The position numbers were made by a program, and so were the translations under genes. The notes under the pieces were generated by a model, which ran no database searches, was not told the origin of the DNA, and saw only the letters and a list, made by a program, of their open reading frames with translations. This document shows positions 8,597-17,551 of a stretch of DNA of 64,000 nt, in pieces. This stretch comes from Fidelibacterota bacterium (GTDB lineage: Bacteria > Fidelibacterota > UBA8477 > JABMPR01), in assembly GCA_018673925.1 (NCBI GenBank), contig JABHBL010000022.1:248001-312000 (forward strand), in the 5' to 3' direction. How positions within the stretch are numbered: position 1 is the stretch's first letter; the number at the start of each line of letters is the position of its first letter.

Positions 8597-9901
8597 TCAG
8601 ATAGATATTGAAGCTAACACTTTTGAATTTTGTAAGCCTGTGAGCTCAACAGCTACAATGCTATTCAACAATGTTTCTGAGGGGTTGGCAATATGAACTT
8701 TCAGGTAATTTTCTGTCATCCCAGTGAGGACCCCATCATGGGAACTTTCAAGTAAGACCTGTTTGGACTGATTGAGTTGTCGTAGAGCAAAGCTCTGATT
8801 CTTTCTCTCTGAAAGCTGCGTCAAACGCTTATTCCTGGTTTTACGATCCCTCATACCAACTTTGCCAGACATATTGATGGCATCCGTATTGGGGCGCTCG
8901 GAATAAGTGAAAACATGTAGATAAGAAATATCCAATGATTCTATGAGATCGTAGGTCTCCTGGAATTCAACTTCACTCTCCCCTGGGAATCCTACGATAA
9001 CATCCACACCAATTCCAGCATCGGGCATAACAGATCTAACAGCGGCAATTCTGTCTTTGTACAGCTCAACACCATATCTCCGTTTCATGAGACTCAAAAT
9101 CTTATCTGAGCCAGCCTGCAGCGGAATATGAAAATGCGGGAGGATACTTTTGGACTTTGAAACAAAGTCGATGATCTCGTCAGTAAGTAGATTCGGCTCA
9201 ATAGAAGAGATTCTGATTCGGTCGATTCCTTCGACAACATCCAATCTTTTTAACAGATCGATAAGCGTTAAGCCTGAACCAAAGCGGTAATCACCAACAT
9301 TTACACCGGTGAGAACGATCTCCTTGACGCCTCTCTCTGCAATTTCTTGAGCCTGATCAACCAGAATCTCTGGATCGATACTACGACTTTTCCCCCTTGC
9401 CAGTGGAATAGTACAATAGGTGCAAGGGTAATCACATCCGTCCTGAATTTTTAAGAATGATCTGGTTCGATCACCTACAGAGTATGACGGTGTACAGCCA
9501 TGTAATTCATCAATTTCTGCATCCTGGATTATCAGTGGAGTTTCTATGGTGGAATCAAAATCAAGATGTTGAAGAAGATTGAATTTTTCCTTCATCCCCA
9601 GTACCACATCAACTTTGGAGGTAGCAACAATGTTTTCCGGTCGAAGCTGAGCATAACAGCCTATGACGGCAACCTTTGAATCAGGTGATAGCCTTTTTGC
9701 TTTGTTGACAATTTTGCGAAACTCACGGTCAGCATTTTCAGTAACAGAACAGGTATTGATTACATAAAGATCAGCTGTTTGACTAAAGTCAATCTTTTCG
9801 TATCCAGCAGCTTCAAATTGCCTGGAGATGGTTGATGTTTCAGCATAGTTAAGCTTACAACCAAGCGTATGAAAGGCGACCTTTTTTGTTCTACTATTCA
9901 T
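8597..9901 (-). CDS. mtaB: tRNA t6A37 methylthiotransferase
   Basis: A 434-residue radical-SAM methylthiotransferase that adds a methylthio group to t6A at position 37 of ANN-decoding tRNAs. The N-terminal MTTase domain has the three cluster-binding cysteines C15 (LGCKLN), C51 (NTCSVTEN) and C82 (GCYAQ). The radical SAM motif CxxxCxxC is C156/C160/C163 (CDYPCTYC), followed by the SAM-binding segment, and a TRAM-like domain closes the protein (about 370-430). The opening HTLGCKLNYAE and the length fit MtaB better than MiaB or RimO. It is monocistronic and diverges from the symporter operon. Confidence 0.93.
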   Translation of the reverse strand: MNSRTKKVAFHTLGCKLNYAETSTISRQFEAAGYEKIDFSQTADLYVINTCSVTENADREFRKIVNKAKRLSPDSKVAVIGCYAQLRPENIVATSKVDVVLGMKEKFNLLQHLDFDSTIETPLIIQDAEIDELHGCTPSYSVGDRTRSFLKIQDGCDYPCTYCTIPLARGKSRSIDPEILVDQAQEIAERGVKEIVLTGVNVGDYRFGSGLTLIDLLKRLDVVEGIDRIRISSIEPNLLTDEIIDFVSKSKSILPHFHIPLQAGSDKILSLMKRRYGVELYKDRIAAVRSVMPDAGIGVDVIVGFPGESEVEFQETYDLIESLDISYLHVFTYSERPNTDAINMSGKVGMRDRKTRNKRLTQLSERKNQSFALRQLNQSKQVLLESSHDGVLTGMTENYLKVHIANPSETLLNSIVAVELTGLQNSKVLASISI

Positions 9902-10078
9902 CGTTATATAATAGTCACCACGACTCTGTTGGAAAGTTCATTCTGATTCTCAATATTGATTCATTATTATCACTGGAAACATTGCACAAAATACCGATAT
10001 AAACGAATATTCTCCCCGAATTCAGTTTGATTTATTACGGAGTAAATTATTTTGTTTTCTCACATCAAAGGAGTAAAC

Positions 10079-10381
10079 ATGAACCTATTTTCACATTCCT
10101 GGCTTCCCTTCATTTACCTGTATGGTCTTGGTGGAATCCTATTCCTCGCAGGAATCATCATCACAATGAAAGCCGGTGCGTTTGACTTGAAACGTCCTAA
10201 ACATAAAAAGTGGATGTGGATTCTAATATTTGGTTTTGTCTGGTACCTTACCATGCACGCTCTCATGACCTGGGCCGCACTTGGAACCATCTCTCCCTAC
10301 ACAGTACTCTATACCCTGTTAGCTATGGTTGGAGTATTTATTGTTGTAACCCTTAGATTCGGAAAAGGAGCGAGGGCATAA
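10079..10381 (+). CDS. Small three-helix membrane protein, partner of the downstream symporter
   Basis: A 100-residue protein with three transmembrane segments (about 8-29, 41-60 and 73-92). The ATG at 10079 is chosen because AAAGGAG lies six bases upstream; an in-frame TTG further upstream is not needed. Its stop overlaps the symporter start as TAATG, which indicates translational coupling and suggests an accessory subunit. Small partner proteins of this type are known for some sodium:solute symporters, but I do not recognise the family, so the role is inferred from context alone. Confidence 0.75.
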   Translation: MNLFSHSWLPFIYLYGLGGILFLAGIIITMKAGAFDLKRPKHKKWMWILIFGFVWYLTMHALMTWAALGTISPYTVLYTLLAMVGVFIVVTLRFGKGARA

Positions 10382-12477
10382 TGCAGACCTTTCATAGCAT
10401 CGGAACTACCACCGATTGGATTGTTATGGTGGTCTACTTTATGGCCATTATGCTTTTTGGTAGCTATTTCGGACGATATACAAAAAACACTTCAGATTTT
10501 TTCTTTGGCGGACGTCGTTTTTCATGGTGGCTGATTACCATGTCTATTGTGGCGACTGGAGTTGGAAGCCATAGTTTTGTAAAATATTCAGCGAAAGGTT
10601 TTGAGCATGGAATTTCCTCCTCAATGACCTATCTGAATGACTGGTTTTTTATTGCCTTTTTTATGTTTGGTTGGCTGCCAATCATCGTTTATTCAAAAGT
10701 ACGCTCCATCCCTGAATATTTTGAAAAGAGATTTAGTCCTTCATCACGTTTTATCGCGACCATTCTCTTATTACTATATATGATAGGCTATATTGGTATT
10801 GGTTTCCTTACGCTTGGTAAGGCTGTGATTCCCATGCTACCCAGCGCTTTTGTGCTCTTTGGAATGACCATACCCATCACGCTTATGGGTGCCATCATTG
10901 TCATCGCAATCATAACTGGTATCTATATTACATTTGGTGGCCAGACTGCAGTTATTTTTACTGACCTTTTACAGGGTTTTATTCTGCTCTTTGCTGGATT
11001 GCTACTCTTCTTTTTTGGGATTACCTATCTCGGTGGGTTTGATATCTTTTGGAATCTGCTGCCCACGGAGTGGAAGCTTCCCATGGCGGACTTTAACCAA
11101 CCCTCCAATTTCAATTTTGTCGGTATATTCTGGCAGGATGCTATTGCTGGATCAATCGGTTTCCTATTTATGAATCAGGGATTGATCATGCGCTTTATGG
11201 CCTGTAAAAATGTCAATGAGGGACGAAAAGCTGCGGGAATCAATATTCTCTTTGTTCTACCTATCTCCGCAATCGTGGTAGGTAACGCAGGCTGGGTTGG
11301 CAAAGCAATATCTATTGCCAGTCCTGAAGTTGTGAGCCCCTCAGTTTCACCAGATCAAATTTTTGTGGTGGTGGCTAATATCATTGCCAGTCCTGGAATG
11401 TTTGGATTTATCATGGCAGCGCTAACTGCAGCTCTCATGAGTACTGTGGATACACTAATCAATGCTACTGCAGCCATATACATCAATGATGTTCACAGAC
11501 CAGTCCGTCAATTTCTCAAGAAGTCCTATGGTACGGTTGCGGAAAGTGATCGCCGAGAACTTACAGCAGCCCGTTATGCATCTATTGCTGTCACCACACT
11601 AGGTGTCTTAGCAGTTCTGGCATTTAAGAACTTCCCAACGGTTTACGAAGCACATGGATTTTTCCATTCAACCCTTACCCCACCCCTGGTCGTTGGAATA
11701 TTCCTGGGAGTATTTTGGAAGCGTTTCACGGCCTCAGCTGTTATCACCACATTTGTGGGTGGTGTAGCATTGATGATTCTTGGAGCAAGATTTCCTGGAA
11801 TATTAATCGCTCCTTTTGACCATGGTATAGAAATGAACGAGGCTCATCCTTACTCCTATATACGTGCACTATACAACACACTTGTGTGTACTGGTGTCGG
11901 ACTGTTGGTTGCCTATACAACACAATTCCAGCTTAATTTCATCTCAAGCATCAGAAGTAAGGCAAATGATAAGACCATCATGAATACAGTGCTTGGTGTT
12001 GCTATTGTGTTCTTCGGAATTGTTTTATTTGGAATTTCTGGCATGACCATCCAACTCCTCGCCGCAGTTGGTGTGATTCTTCTGGTTCCATTAGCAGTTA
12101 CTTATTTTGTCCATTATGATGAGGAAGTCAACACGCAAGGTTTAACTGCTAGTTCAATTCAGTTAGCAAGAAAACAGTTTAAAGGTAGTGAGCCAAATGA
12201 TGTGGAAGGTGAAAACGTAATCGTCCAGTGGAAAGTGATTGAAGCTGATGAGAGCACGATGAGTTTTTCCAGCAAGGATATGTCTCTGATGAAAGCAAAT
12301 CAGGGAGATCTTGTCTATCTTTGTGATAAACGAGGATGGCTGGGCGGCTTAAAGTCTGTTCATGCATCATATGCTGAACCCCATGATGAAGAAGGTGTTG
12401 TTTATCTGACACAAGATCTAGCAGAATCAGGTCTATTTGTTAAGGGTCGTGAGCTCCGCGCCGAAAAAGAAATGTAG
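10381..12477 (+). CDS. Sodium:solute symporter (SSS family)
   Basis: A 698-residue membrane protein with the SSS (SLC5) fold: about 13 helices spread over residues 12-590, with typical segments such as the DFFFGGRRFSWWL loop after helix 1 and the unwound-helix region around residues 50-65. About 100 hydrophilic residues follow the last helix (about 600-698), forming a cytoplasmic tail that may be regulatory. Substrates in this family include sugars, amino acids, carboxylates and nucleosides; the sequence does not let me choose. It is translationally coupled to the preceding small membrane protein and followed eight bases later by the exported nuclease-like gene. Confidence 0.85.
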   Translation: MQTFHSIGTTTDWIVMVVYFMAIMLFGSYFGRYTKNTSDFFFGGRRFSWWLITMSIVATGVGSHSFVKYSAKGFEHGISSSMTYLNDWFFIAFFMFGWLPIIVYSKVRSIPEYFEKRFSPSSRFIATILLLLYMIGYIGIGFLTLGKAVIPMLPSAFVLFGMTIPITLMGAIIVIAIITGIYITFGGQTAVIFTDLLQGFILLFAGLLLFFFGITYLGGFDIFWNLLPTEWKLPMADFNQPSNFNFVGIFWQDAIAGSIGFLFMNQGLIMRFMACKNVNEGRKAAGINILFVLPISAIVVGNAGWVGKAISIASPEVVSPSVSPDQIFVVVANIIASPGMFGFIMAALTAALMSTVDTLINATAAIYINDVHRPVRQFLKKSYGTVAESDRRELTAARYASIAVTTLGVLAVLAFKNFPTVYEAHGFFHSTLTPPLVVGIFLGVFWKRFTASAVITTFVGGVALMILGARFPGILIAPFDHGIEMNEAHPYSYIRALYNTLVCTGVGLLVAYTTQFQLNFISSIRSKANDKTIMNTVLGVAIVFFGIVLFGISGMTIQLLAAVGVILLVPLAVTYFVHYDEEVNTQGLTASSIQLARKQFKGSEPNDVEGENVIVQWKVIEADESTMSFSSKDMSLMKANQGDLVYLCDKRGWLGGLKSVHASYAEPHDEEGVVYLTQDLAESGLFVKGRELRAEKEM

Positions 12478-12485
12478 AACATAAA

Positions 12486-13505
12486 ATGCGCCTTCTCCTC
12501 CTTTCACTCATCGTCATTATAGGGTCGAGTGGGTTGTCTGCTCAGAGTCAATTTAAAGCTGCATTCTGGAACATAGAGAATCTTTTCGATACAACGAATG
12601 CAGCCCTCATCCGGGATGATGATTTTACCCCTTCTGGTAAATATCTTTGGACTGAGGAAAGATTGGTGAAAAAGTTTCAGGATGTTTCCAGGGTTATTCA
12701 TGAACTCGATCAGACAAATGATCTTGCCATCCTGGGACTGGCAGAAATTGAAAATAAACTCGTCCTAAATCGCTTAAATAAAGACTTCATAAAAGCTGGA
12801 ATGAAGATGATTCATAAGGAGTCTCCTGATGAACGGGGCATTGACTGTGCCTTGCTTTATGATTCCAGCCTGGTCACTGCCAACAGTTTCCAATTCCTTC
12901 CCATTTTTTTAGCGGGAGATGAGAAAACCCGAGATATCGTTGAGGCTGAATTCAGTTTTAACCATACCAATGAAAACCAAACACTTTACGTTTTTGTTAA
13001 CCACTGGCCTTCCCGTTGGGGCGGTCAGAAAGAAACAGATCCCCTGCGTCGAACTGCAGCTAGAACACTGCGGACCCGTATTGATCAGATCCTATTGAAG
13101 AATCCACAAGCGGATATTTTAGTCATGGGAGATTTTAATGATTATCCAGATGACCCTTCTTTATATGATATCCTCAGAGCTCACGAAGCAGGTCCACAAG
13201 CCTATCCAGGTGACTTGATCAATACAACATGGTCATTGGATAAGGATCCTGATGCCGGAACCTGTATGTACAGAGGCCAATGGACAGTACTGGATCAAAT
13301 CATCATTTCAGCTGGAATGCGGGACAAAAAAAACTTTGATTGGGCTTTCGAATCTACCAAGACATTTATGCCTCCCTATCTAATTGAAAAAGATGGGAAA
13401 TATAAGGGTTGGCCATATCGGATGTATCGTAGTGGCAAATATCATGGTGGCTATTCGGACCATTTGCCAATTGTATGTAATATCCTTGTAAGTCCCACAA
13501 GATGA
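12486..13505 (+). CDS. Exported endonuclease/exonuclease/phosphatase-fold protein
   Basis: A 339-residue protein with a signal peptide (residues 1-20, ending GLSAQS), so it is periplasmic or secreted. The remainder is an EEP (DNase I-like) domain: FWNIENLFDT about 29-38, the metal-binding Glu in LAEIENK about 86-92, NHWPSRWGG about 172-180, the catalytic MGDFNDYPDD about 215-224 and the closing SDHLPIV about 327-333. Proteins of this kind act on DNA/RNA or on phosphodiesters; extracellular nucleic-acid scavenging is plausible. The stop overlaps the glgA start as ATGA, an odd pairing for an exported nuclease. The ribosome binding site is weak. Confidence 0.85.
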   Translation: MRLLLLSLIVIIGSSGLSAQSQFKAAFWNIENLFDTTNAALIRDDDFTPSGKYLWTEERLVKKFQDVSRVIHELDQTNDLAILGLAEIENKLVLNRLNKDFIKAGMKMIHKESPDERGIDCALLYDSSLVTANSFQFLPIFLAGDEKTRDIVEAEFSFNHTNENQTLYVFVNHWPSRWGGQKETDPLRRTAARTLRTRIDQILLKNPQADILVMGDFNDYPDDPSLYDILRAHEAGPQAYPGDLINTTWSLDKDPDAGTCMYRGQWTVLDQIIISAGMRDKKNFDWAFESTKTFMPPYLIEKDGKYKGWPYRMYRSGKYHGGYSDHLPIVCNILVSPTR

Positions 13506-14917
13506 ACATCGTCTTTGTTTCAGCCGAAGTTGCACCTTTCTCCAAGGCCGGCGGTTTGGCTGATGTGGCTGGAAGTCTACCCCAGGCATTGGCTCCTTAT
13601 ATGGACTCGGTTCAAGTTCTCACACCGCTATATGGACAAATCGATCAAAAAAAGTATGATATTCAATCCACCACCATAAGTGGTCAAGTTCTATTAGGTG
13701 TTGACATCATTCCCTATACGCTTTATCAAGCCACTGCACCCGATCAAACCACTCAAATTGGATTTATTAGCTGTGAACGATTTTTTGGTCGTGATGGTAT
13801 CTACACGGAATCAGATGGTGAAGGTTTTGCGGACAATAATTTGCGATATTTCTTTTTTCAATTGGTGGTGTTGGATCTGATTTCCTCGGGCACTATTTCC
13901 ACCGATTTTCTGCATTGCAATGATCATCATACTGGACTTCTACCCCTCATGATGAAGGCTAAGCAGTTAAAAGTTAAAACCATATTTACGATTCATAATT
14001 TTCTTTACCACGGTCATTTTTCTGAAGAAGAGATCTCTTTGCTGCCAGAATCAACTGAGGCCCAACTTACAAAAACTCAGTGGGACAATTACAGCGCACT
14101 ACTTGAAGGAATTGATCATAGCGATATTGTGACCACAGTGAGCCCAGGATACGCTCTGGAGCTCCTCGAAGGCTTGAATGTAGATGAGCATAGCCTCATA
14201 AGAATACAGGCTGTAAAATCCAAATTCTCCGGAATTGTGAATGGGATCGATACTAAATACTGGTCCCCTTCTAGTGATGAGTACACTCCATTTCATTTCT
14301 CAAAGGATGATCTCCTGGGAAAGCGTAAAAATAAAGAAGCCCTGTTGACAAAGGTAGGTCTGTCTCCAGATTTAGACGCACCTCTTTTGGGGTCCATTTC
14401 ACGACTGGTTGAGAATAAAGGCTTCCCTCTGATTAATGATTTGTTAGATGAATTCGTTGAATTGGGAGCAAAATTTATTTTTCTTGGATCTGGAAGCCCT
14501 GAAATTTCTGACCAGCTGCGCAAAGCAAGTGAAAGGCATCCGCAGCATATTGCATTTGATGATGGATTTAATGAACCACTGGCTCATCTGATTGAGGCTG
14601 GTTCTGATATGTTTCTTATGCCCAGTCGATTTGAGCCCTGTGGATTGAATCAACTCTACAGCTTACGATATGGTACGATTCCAATCGTCCATCGTACAGG
14701 TGGTCTTGGCGATACCGTTGAACCATGGACAACAGATTCAGGAACAGGTTTTGTCTTTGAGCCCTATGATGTGAATGAACTGCGAAAAGCGATGAAACTG
14801 GCTCTCGAAGTATATCAGTCAAGGACAGTTTGGCTGACACTTATGCGGAGAGCCATGTCTATGGATTTTTCTTGGGATCAATCCGCAAAGCAATATTTAC
14901 AATTATATAATCTTTAA
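13502..14917 (+). CDS. glgA: Glycogen synthase (ADP-glucose, GT5)
   Basis: A 471-residue GT5 family GT-B enzyme that elongates alpha-1,4-glucan from ADP-glucose. The N-terminal KAGGLADV (residues 15-22) is the glycogen/starch synthase ADP-glucose signature. HNFLYHG and DIVTTVSPGYA mark the inter-domain region. The C-terminal donor site shows SRLVENKGF, PSRFEPCGLNQLYS (catalytic Glu about 377) and TGGLGDTV. It overlaps the upstream nuclease-like gene by four bases and precedes glgC by 13 bases, so ADP-glucose formation and polymerisation are co-expressed. No branching enzyme or phosphorylase gene is present in the window. Confidence 0.95.
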   Translation: MNIVFVSAEVAPFSKAGGLADVAGSLPQALAPYMDSVQVLTPLYGQIDQKKYDIQSTTISGQVLLGVDIIPYTLYQATAPDQTTQIGFISCERFFGRDGIYTESDGEGFADNNLRYFFFQLVVLDLISSGTISTDFLHCNDHHTGLLPLMMKAKQLKVKTIFTIHNFLYHGHFSEEEISLLPESTEAQLTKTQWDNYSALLEGIDHSDIVTTVSPGYALELLEGLNVDEHSLIRIQAVKSKFSGIVNGIDTKYWSPSSDEYTPFHFSKDDLLGKRKNKEALLTKVGLSPDLDAPLLGSISRLVENKGFPLINDLLDEFVELGAKFIFLGSGSPEISDQLRKASERHPQHIAFDDGFNEPLAHLIEAGSDMFLMPSRFEPCGLNQLYSLRYGTIPIVHRTGGLGDTVEPWTTDSGTGFVFEPYDVNELRKAMKLALEVYQSRTVWLTLMRRAMSMDFSWDQSAKQYLQLYNL

Positions 14918-14930
14918 ATAGGAGGTTTGA

Positions 14931-16175
14931 GTGAAAAAATCTGAAGTGCGTTTAGGAGCTATAATCCTTGGGGGTGGACGCGGAGAAAGATTAGCCCCTC
15001 TGACTTCTTACCGGGCAAAACCTGCAGTACATATTGGTGGTAAATATCGATTGATCGATGTCCCTATCAGCAATTGCATTAACTCTGGAATTAACCTCAT
15101 ACATGTATTGACTCAATTTAATACCACATCATTACATCGACACATCTCACGTACCTACAAATTTGATATCTATTCCGGTGGTGATATTGAAATACTGGCT
15201 GCCCAGCAAACTGCCAAGAACAAAGACTGGTTCCAGGGAACAGCTGATGCTGTAAGATCCTATTGGGATAGATTTGAGCAGATGAATGCTACTCATTATA
15301 TCATATTGGCTGGAGATCATCTGTATAAAATGGATTATTCTGAGTTTTTCGAGCATCACCTCGCTACAGGAGCTGATGTTTCTGTCGGGGTAAGACCCAT
15401 GCCTACCGCCACAGCCTCTGAGTTGGGTGTTCTAAAGGCCAATAGTGATGACGAAATTACTAGATTCGTTGAAAAACCACAGTCTGCTGATCTCATTGAC
15501 GAGTTAGCTGATGACATGGATGGTGAAAAAAAAGTATTGGCCTCCATGGGTATATACATTTTCAATAAAGAAGTGCTAAATGAGGTTTTGAAAATTGAAG
15601 GTGATGATTTTGGAAAAAATATAATCCCCCACTCTATTGAGACATTGAAAACCACTGCTTTCAGATTTCAGGGGTATTGGGAGGATATTGGGACCATCCG
15701 AACCTTTTTTGAGTCAAGCATTGCACTGACAAAAGAGAATCCACATTTTACTTTTTACAACGAAGAGAATCCAGTCTATACGCGACAACGTTTCCTACCG
15801 GGCAGTGAAATTCGTGGTGCAAAAATTGACCACTCCATCATTTCTGAAGGCTGTAAGGTTGGTAACGCACAATTGAAAGATTCAATAATTGGTATTCGAA
15901 GTATTATTGGTGACGGTGTAAAACTAGATCGAACGTACTTTATGGGTGCTGATTTCTATGATAATGATGAATCTAATCCCATTATTCCAATGGGTGTGGG
16001 TGCAAATTCAATTCTCTCTAATGTCATTGCAGACAAGAACGTTCGCATCGGTAAAAACGTTAAATTGACCAATAAAGATGATCTAAAAGAGTTCAGGAGT
16101 GACACCGTTACGATCAAGGATGGTATTATCATTATCCCGAAGAATGCCACCATTCCCGACAATTTTGAGATATAA
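14931..16175 (+). CDS. glgC: Glucose-1-phosphate adenylyltransferase
   Basis: A 414-residue ADP-glucose pyrophosphorylase, the committed step of bacterial glycogen synthesis. The nucleotidyltransferase domain starts with LGGGRGERLAPLTSYRAKPA (about residues 13-32). The FVEKP motif is about 182-186, and a left-handed beta-helix of hexapeptide repeats begins about residue 295. The start is a GTG at 14931, supported by AGGAGG seven bases upstream. It is the last gene of the plus-strand run and faces the FmdB gene. Confidence 0.94.
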   Translation: MKKSEVRLGAIILGGGRGERLAPLTSYRAKPAVHIGGKYRLIDVPISNCINSGINLIHVLTQFNTTSLHRHISRTYKFDIYSGGDIEILAAQQTAKNKDWFQGTADAVRSYWDRFEQMNATHYIILAGDHLYKMDYSEFFEHHLATGADVSVGVRPMPTATASELGVLKANSDDEITRFVEKPQSADLIDELADDMDGEKKVLASMGIYIFNKEVLNEVLKIEGDDFGKNIIPHSIETLKTTAFRFQGYWEDIGTIRTFFESSIALTKENPHFTFYNEENPVYTRQRFLPGSEIRGAKIDHSIISEGCKVGNAQLKDSIIGIRSIIGDGVKLDRTYFMGADFYDNDESNPIIPMGVGANSILSNVIADKNVRIGKNVKLTNKDDLKEFRSDTVTIKDGIIIIPKNATIPDNFEI

Positions 16176-16184
16176 TCTAAATTT

Positions 16185-16215
16185 CTAAATATTGGTTTAA
16201 CGAGGAAATATTTAG
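16185..16215. terminator. Weak AT-rich hairpin between glgC and the FmdB gene
   Basis: CTAAATATT (16185-16193) pairs with AATATTTAG (16207-16215), nine AT-rich pairs with a 13-base loop, just after the glgC stop. There is no long T run, so its strength as a terminator is doubtful; it is the only such structure in this convergent gap. Confidence 0.35.
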
Positions 16216-16240
16216 CAGCGAGCGGGAAGATCAGTTCAGG

Positions 16241-16510
16241 CTATTTATCCTTGGGACTTGAAGCTTTGGGAGCTTTTGAAGTAGTTGATTTTTTTGGGGG
16301 TGTTGCAGTTTCAGTTTTCTTGGCTTTGCCCTTGGCGTAATCAGTGATGTAGAATCCCGACCCTTTAAAAATCAGTCCACTACCACCACTAACGATTCTC
16401 CTGACACTTCCCTTACATTGGACGCACTTGTCCAGGTGTGAATCGGACATCTTCTGGAAAGCATCGAAATGATTACCACAACTCAGGCATTCATATTCAT
16501 AAGTGGGCAT
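16241..16510 (-). CDS. FmdB-family zinc-ribbon regulatory protein
   Basis: An 89-residue protein opening MPTYEYECLSCGNHF with two Cys pairs (C8/C11 and C29/C32) forming a small zinc ribbon, and the conserved RRIVSGGSGLIFKGSGFY segment. The last 30 residues are Lys/Thr/Ser/Pro-rich and unstructured. The family was named for a putative formamidase regulator, but the molecular role is largely unknown. It lies 11 bases after coaD and is probably the last gene of the hrcA-to-fmdB unit. Confidence 0.88.
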   Translation of the reverse strand: MPTYEYECLSCGNHFDAFQKMSDSHLDKCVQCKGSVRRIVSGGSGLIFKGSGFYITDYAKGKAKKTETATPPKKSTTSKAPKASSPKDK

Positions 16511-16521
16511 TCTCTAAAACC

Positions 16522-17019
16522 TTAATCTTTATTATTTATGTGGAACTTTTTGTGAAGCGTTTCAGCAACGTATGGTGTGACAAAAGAACTGATATCGCCA
16601 CCAAAACTTGAGACTTCCCGAACAATAGTTGAATTCAAATGCGTATAGGCTTCATGGGGCATCAGAAATACTTGAACAAGGTCAGGATAAAGAGTTCTGT
16701 TCACCAGGGCCATCTGAAACTCAAATTCAAAGTCTGACATGGCTCTCAACCCTCTGATCATGGCGACTGCATTTAATTTACGGGCATAGTCAACGATGAG
16801 TCCATCAAAGTAGGTCACTTTCACATTTTCGAGGTGAGCAGTAGTTTTTTCGATCATCTCCATGCGTTCTTCCACGGTGAATAGAGGTTTTTTGCCAATA
16901 TTCCTTCCTACCGCAACCACTACTTCATCAAAAATTGAAACAGCTCTTTCGATAATGTCAAGATGACCCAAAGTGATTGGATCAAAAGTACCTGGGTATA
17001 TGGCTAATCGCTTTTTCAT
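16522..17019 (-). CDS. coaD: Phosphopantetheine adenylyltransferase
   Basis: A 165-residue enzyme for the penultimate step of coenzyme A synthesis (4'-phosphopantetheine + ATP to dephospho-CoA). The nucleotidyltransferase signature GTFDPITLGH is at residues 10-19, RGLRAMSDFEFEFQMA about 88-103, and the second ATP motif near STIVRE about 127-132. The ATG at 17019 is chosen, giving the normal CoaD length and the usual MKKRLAIYPG opening; it follows the rsmD stop by one base. The rsmD-coaD pair is very widespread in bacteria. Confidence 0.95.
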   Translation of the reverse strand: MKKRLAIYPGTFDPITLGHLDIIERAVSIFDEVVVAVGRNIGKKPLFTVEERMEMIEKTTAHLENVKVTYFDGLIVDYARKLNAVAMIRGLRAMSDFEFEFQMALVNRTLYPDLVQVFLMPHEAYTHLNSTIVREVSSFGGDISSFVTPYVAETLHKKFHINNKD

Positions 17020-17020
17020 T

Positions 17021-17551
17021 TCAGTGTGCCTTATATATTTGAATTCTTGTTTCTGCAACCACTTTTTCTTTTAGCAATTTAAATACGTCTGAATCGAGAG
17101 AGGTTTCATCTCTTCTGGCAGATTCATAAACAAAATAAGCATTCTCAGTGCCATGCGCCTCAATTAGATGCATAATTGTTGACGAAAGTTTTTCTGCATA
17201 TGGGGGGTCGGCCAGTATCAGATCAAATTTTTGAGTTAATTTTCTGAGAACTCCCTGGACATCTCCAACATAGGCCTTGAAATTTTTCTCACGATCCCTC
17301 ATCCAGAGTTTCTGTTCATTGATGTATTTGCTATCTCTGTCGATAGATACAAGGGATGCTGCCCCACGACTCAGTGCTTCAAATCCTAGAGCACCGGTAC
17401 CGCTATAAAGATCTAATACCTGCATATCCCTCACATCCCGTAAGGTATCAAATAGAATGGTACGTGCACGATCTGTAGTCGGTCTAACCGATCCAGTCTT
17501 AAGCTTGGGTAGAGGATGTCCTCTCCACTCCCCGGCTATAATGCGTGTCAT
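17021..17551 (-). CDS. rsmD: 16S rRNA m2G966 methyltransferase
   Basis: A 176-residue SAM-dependent methyltransferase acting on G966 of 16S rRNA. Seen in order: GEWRGHPL (7-14), RPTTDRARTILFDTL (23-37), the SAM-binding motif DLYSGTGALGFEALSRGA (47-64) and the catalytic DPPY (115-118). Its start overlaps the stop of the upstream membrane protein gene as ATGA, and coaD follows directly, so it sits in the middle of a tightly packed unit. Confidence 0.93.
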   Translation of the reverse strand: MTRIIAGEWRGHPLPKLKTGSVRPTTDRARTILFDTLRDVRDMQVLDLYSGTGALGFEALSRGAASLVSIDRDSKYINEQKLWMRDREKNFKAYVGDVQGVLRKLTQKFDLILADPPYAEKLSSTIMHLIEAHGTENAYFVYESARRDETSLDSDVFKLLKEKVVAETRIQIYKAH

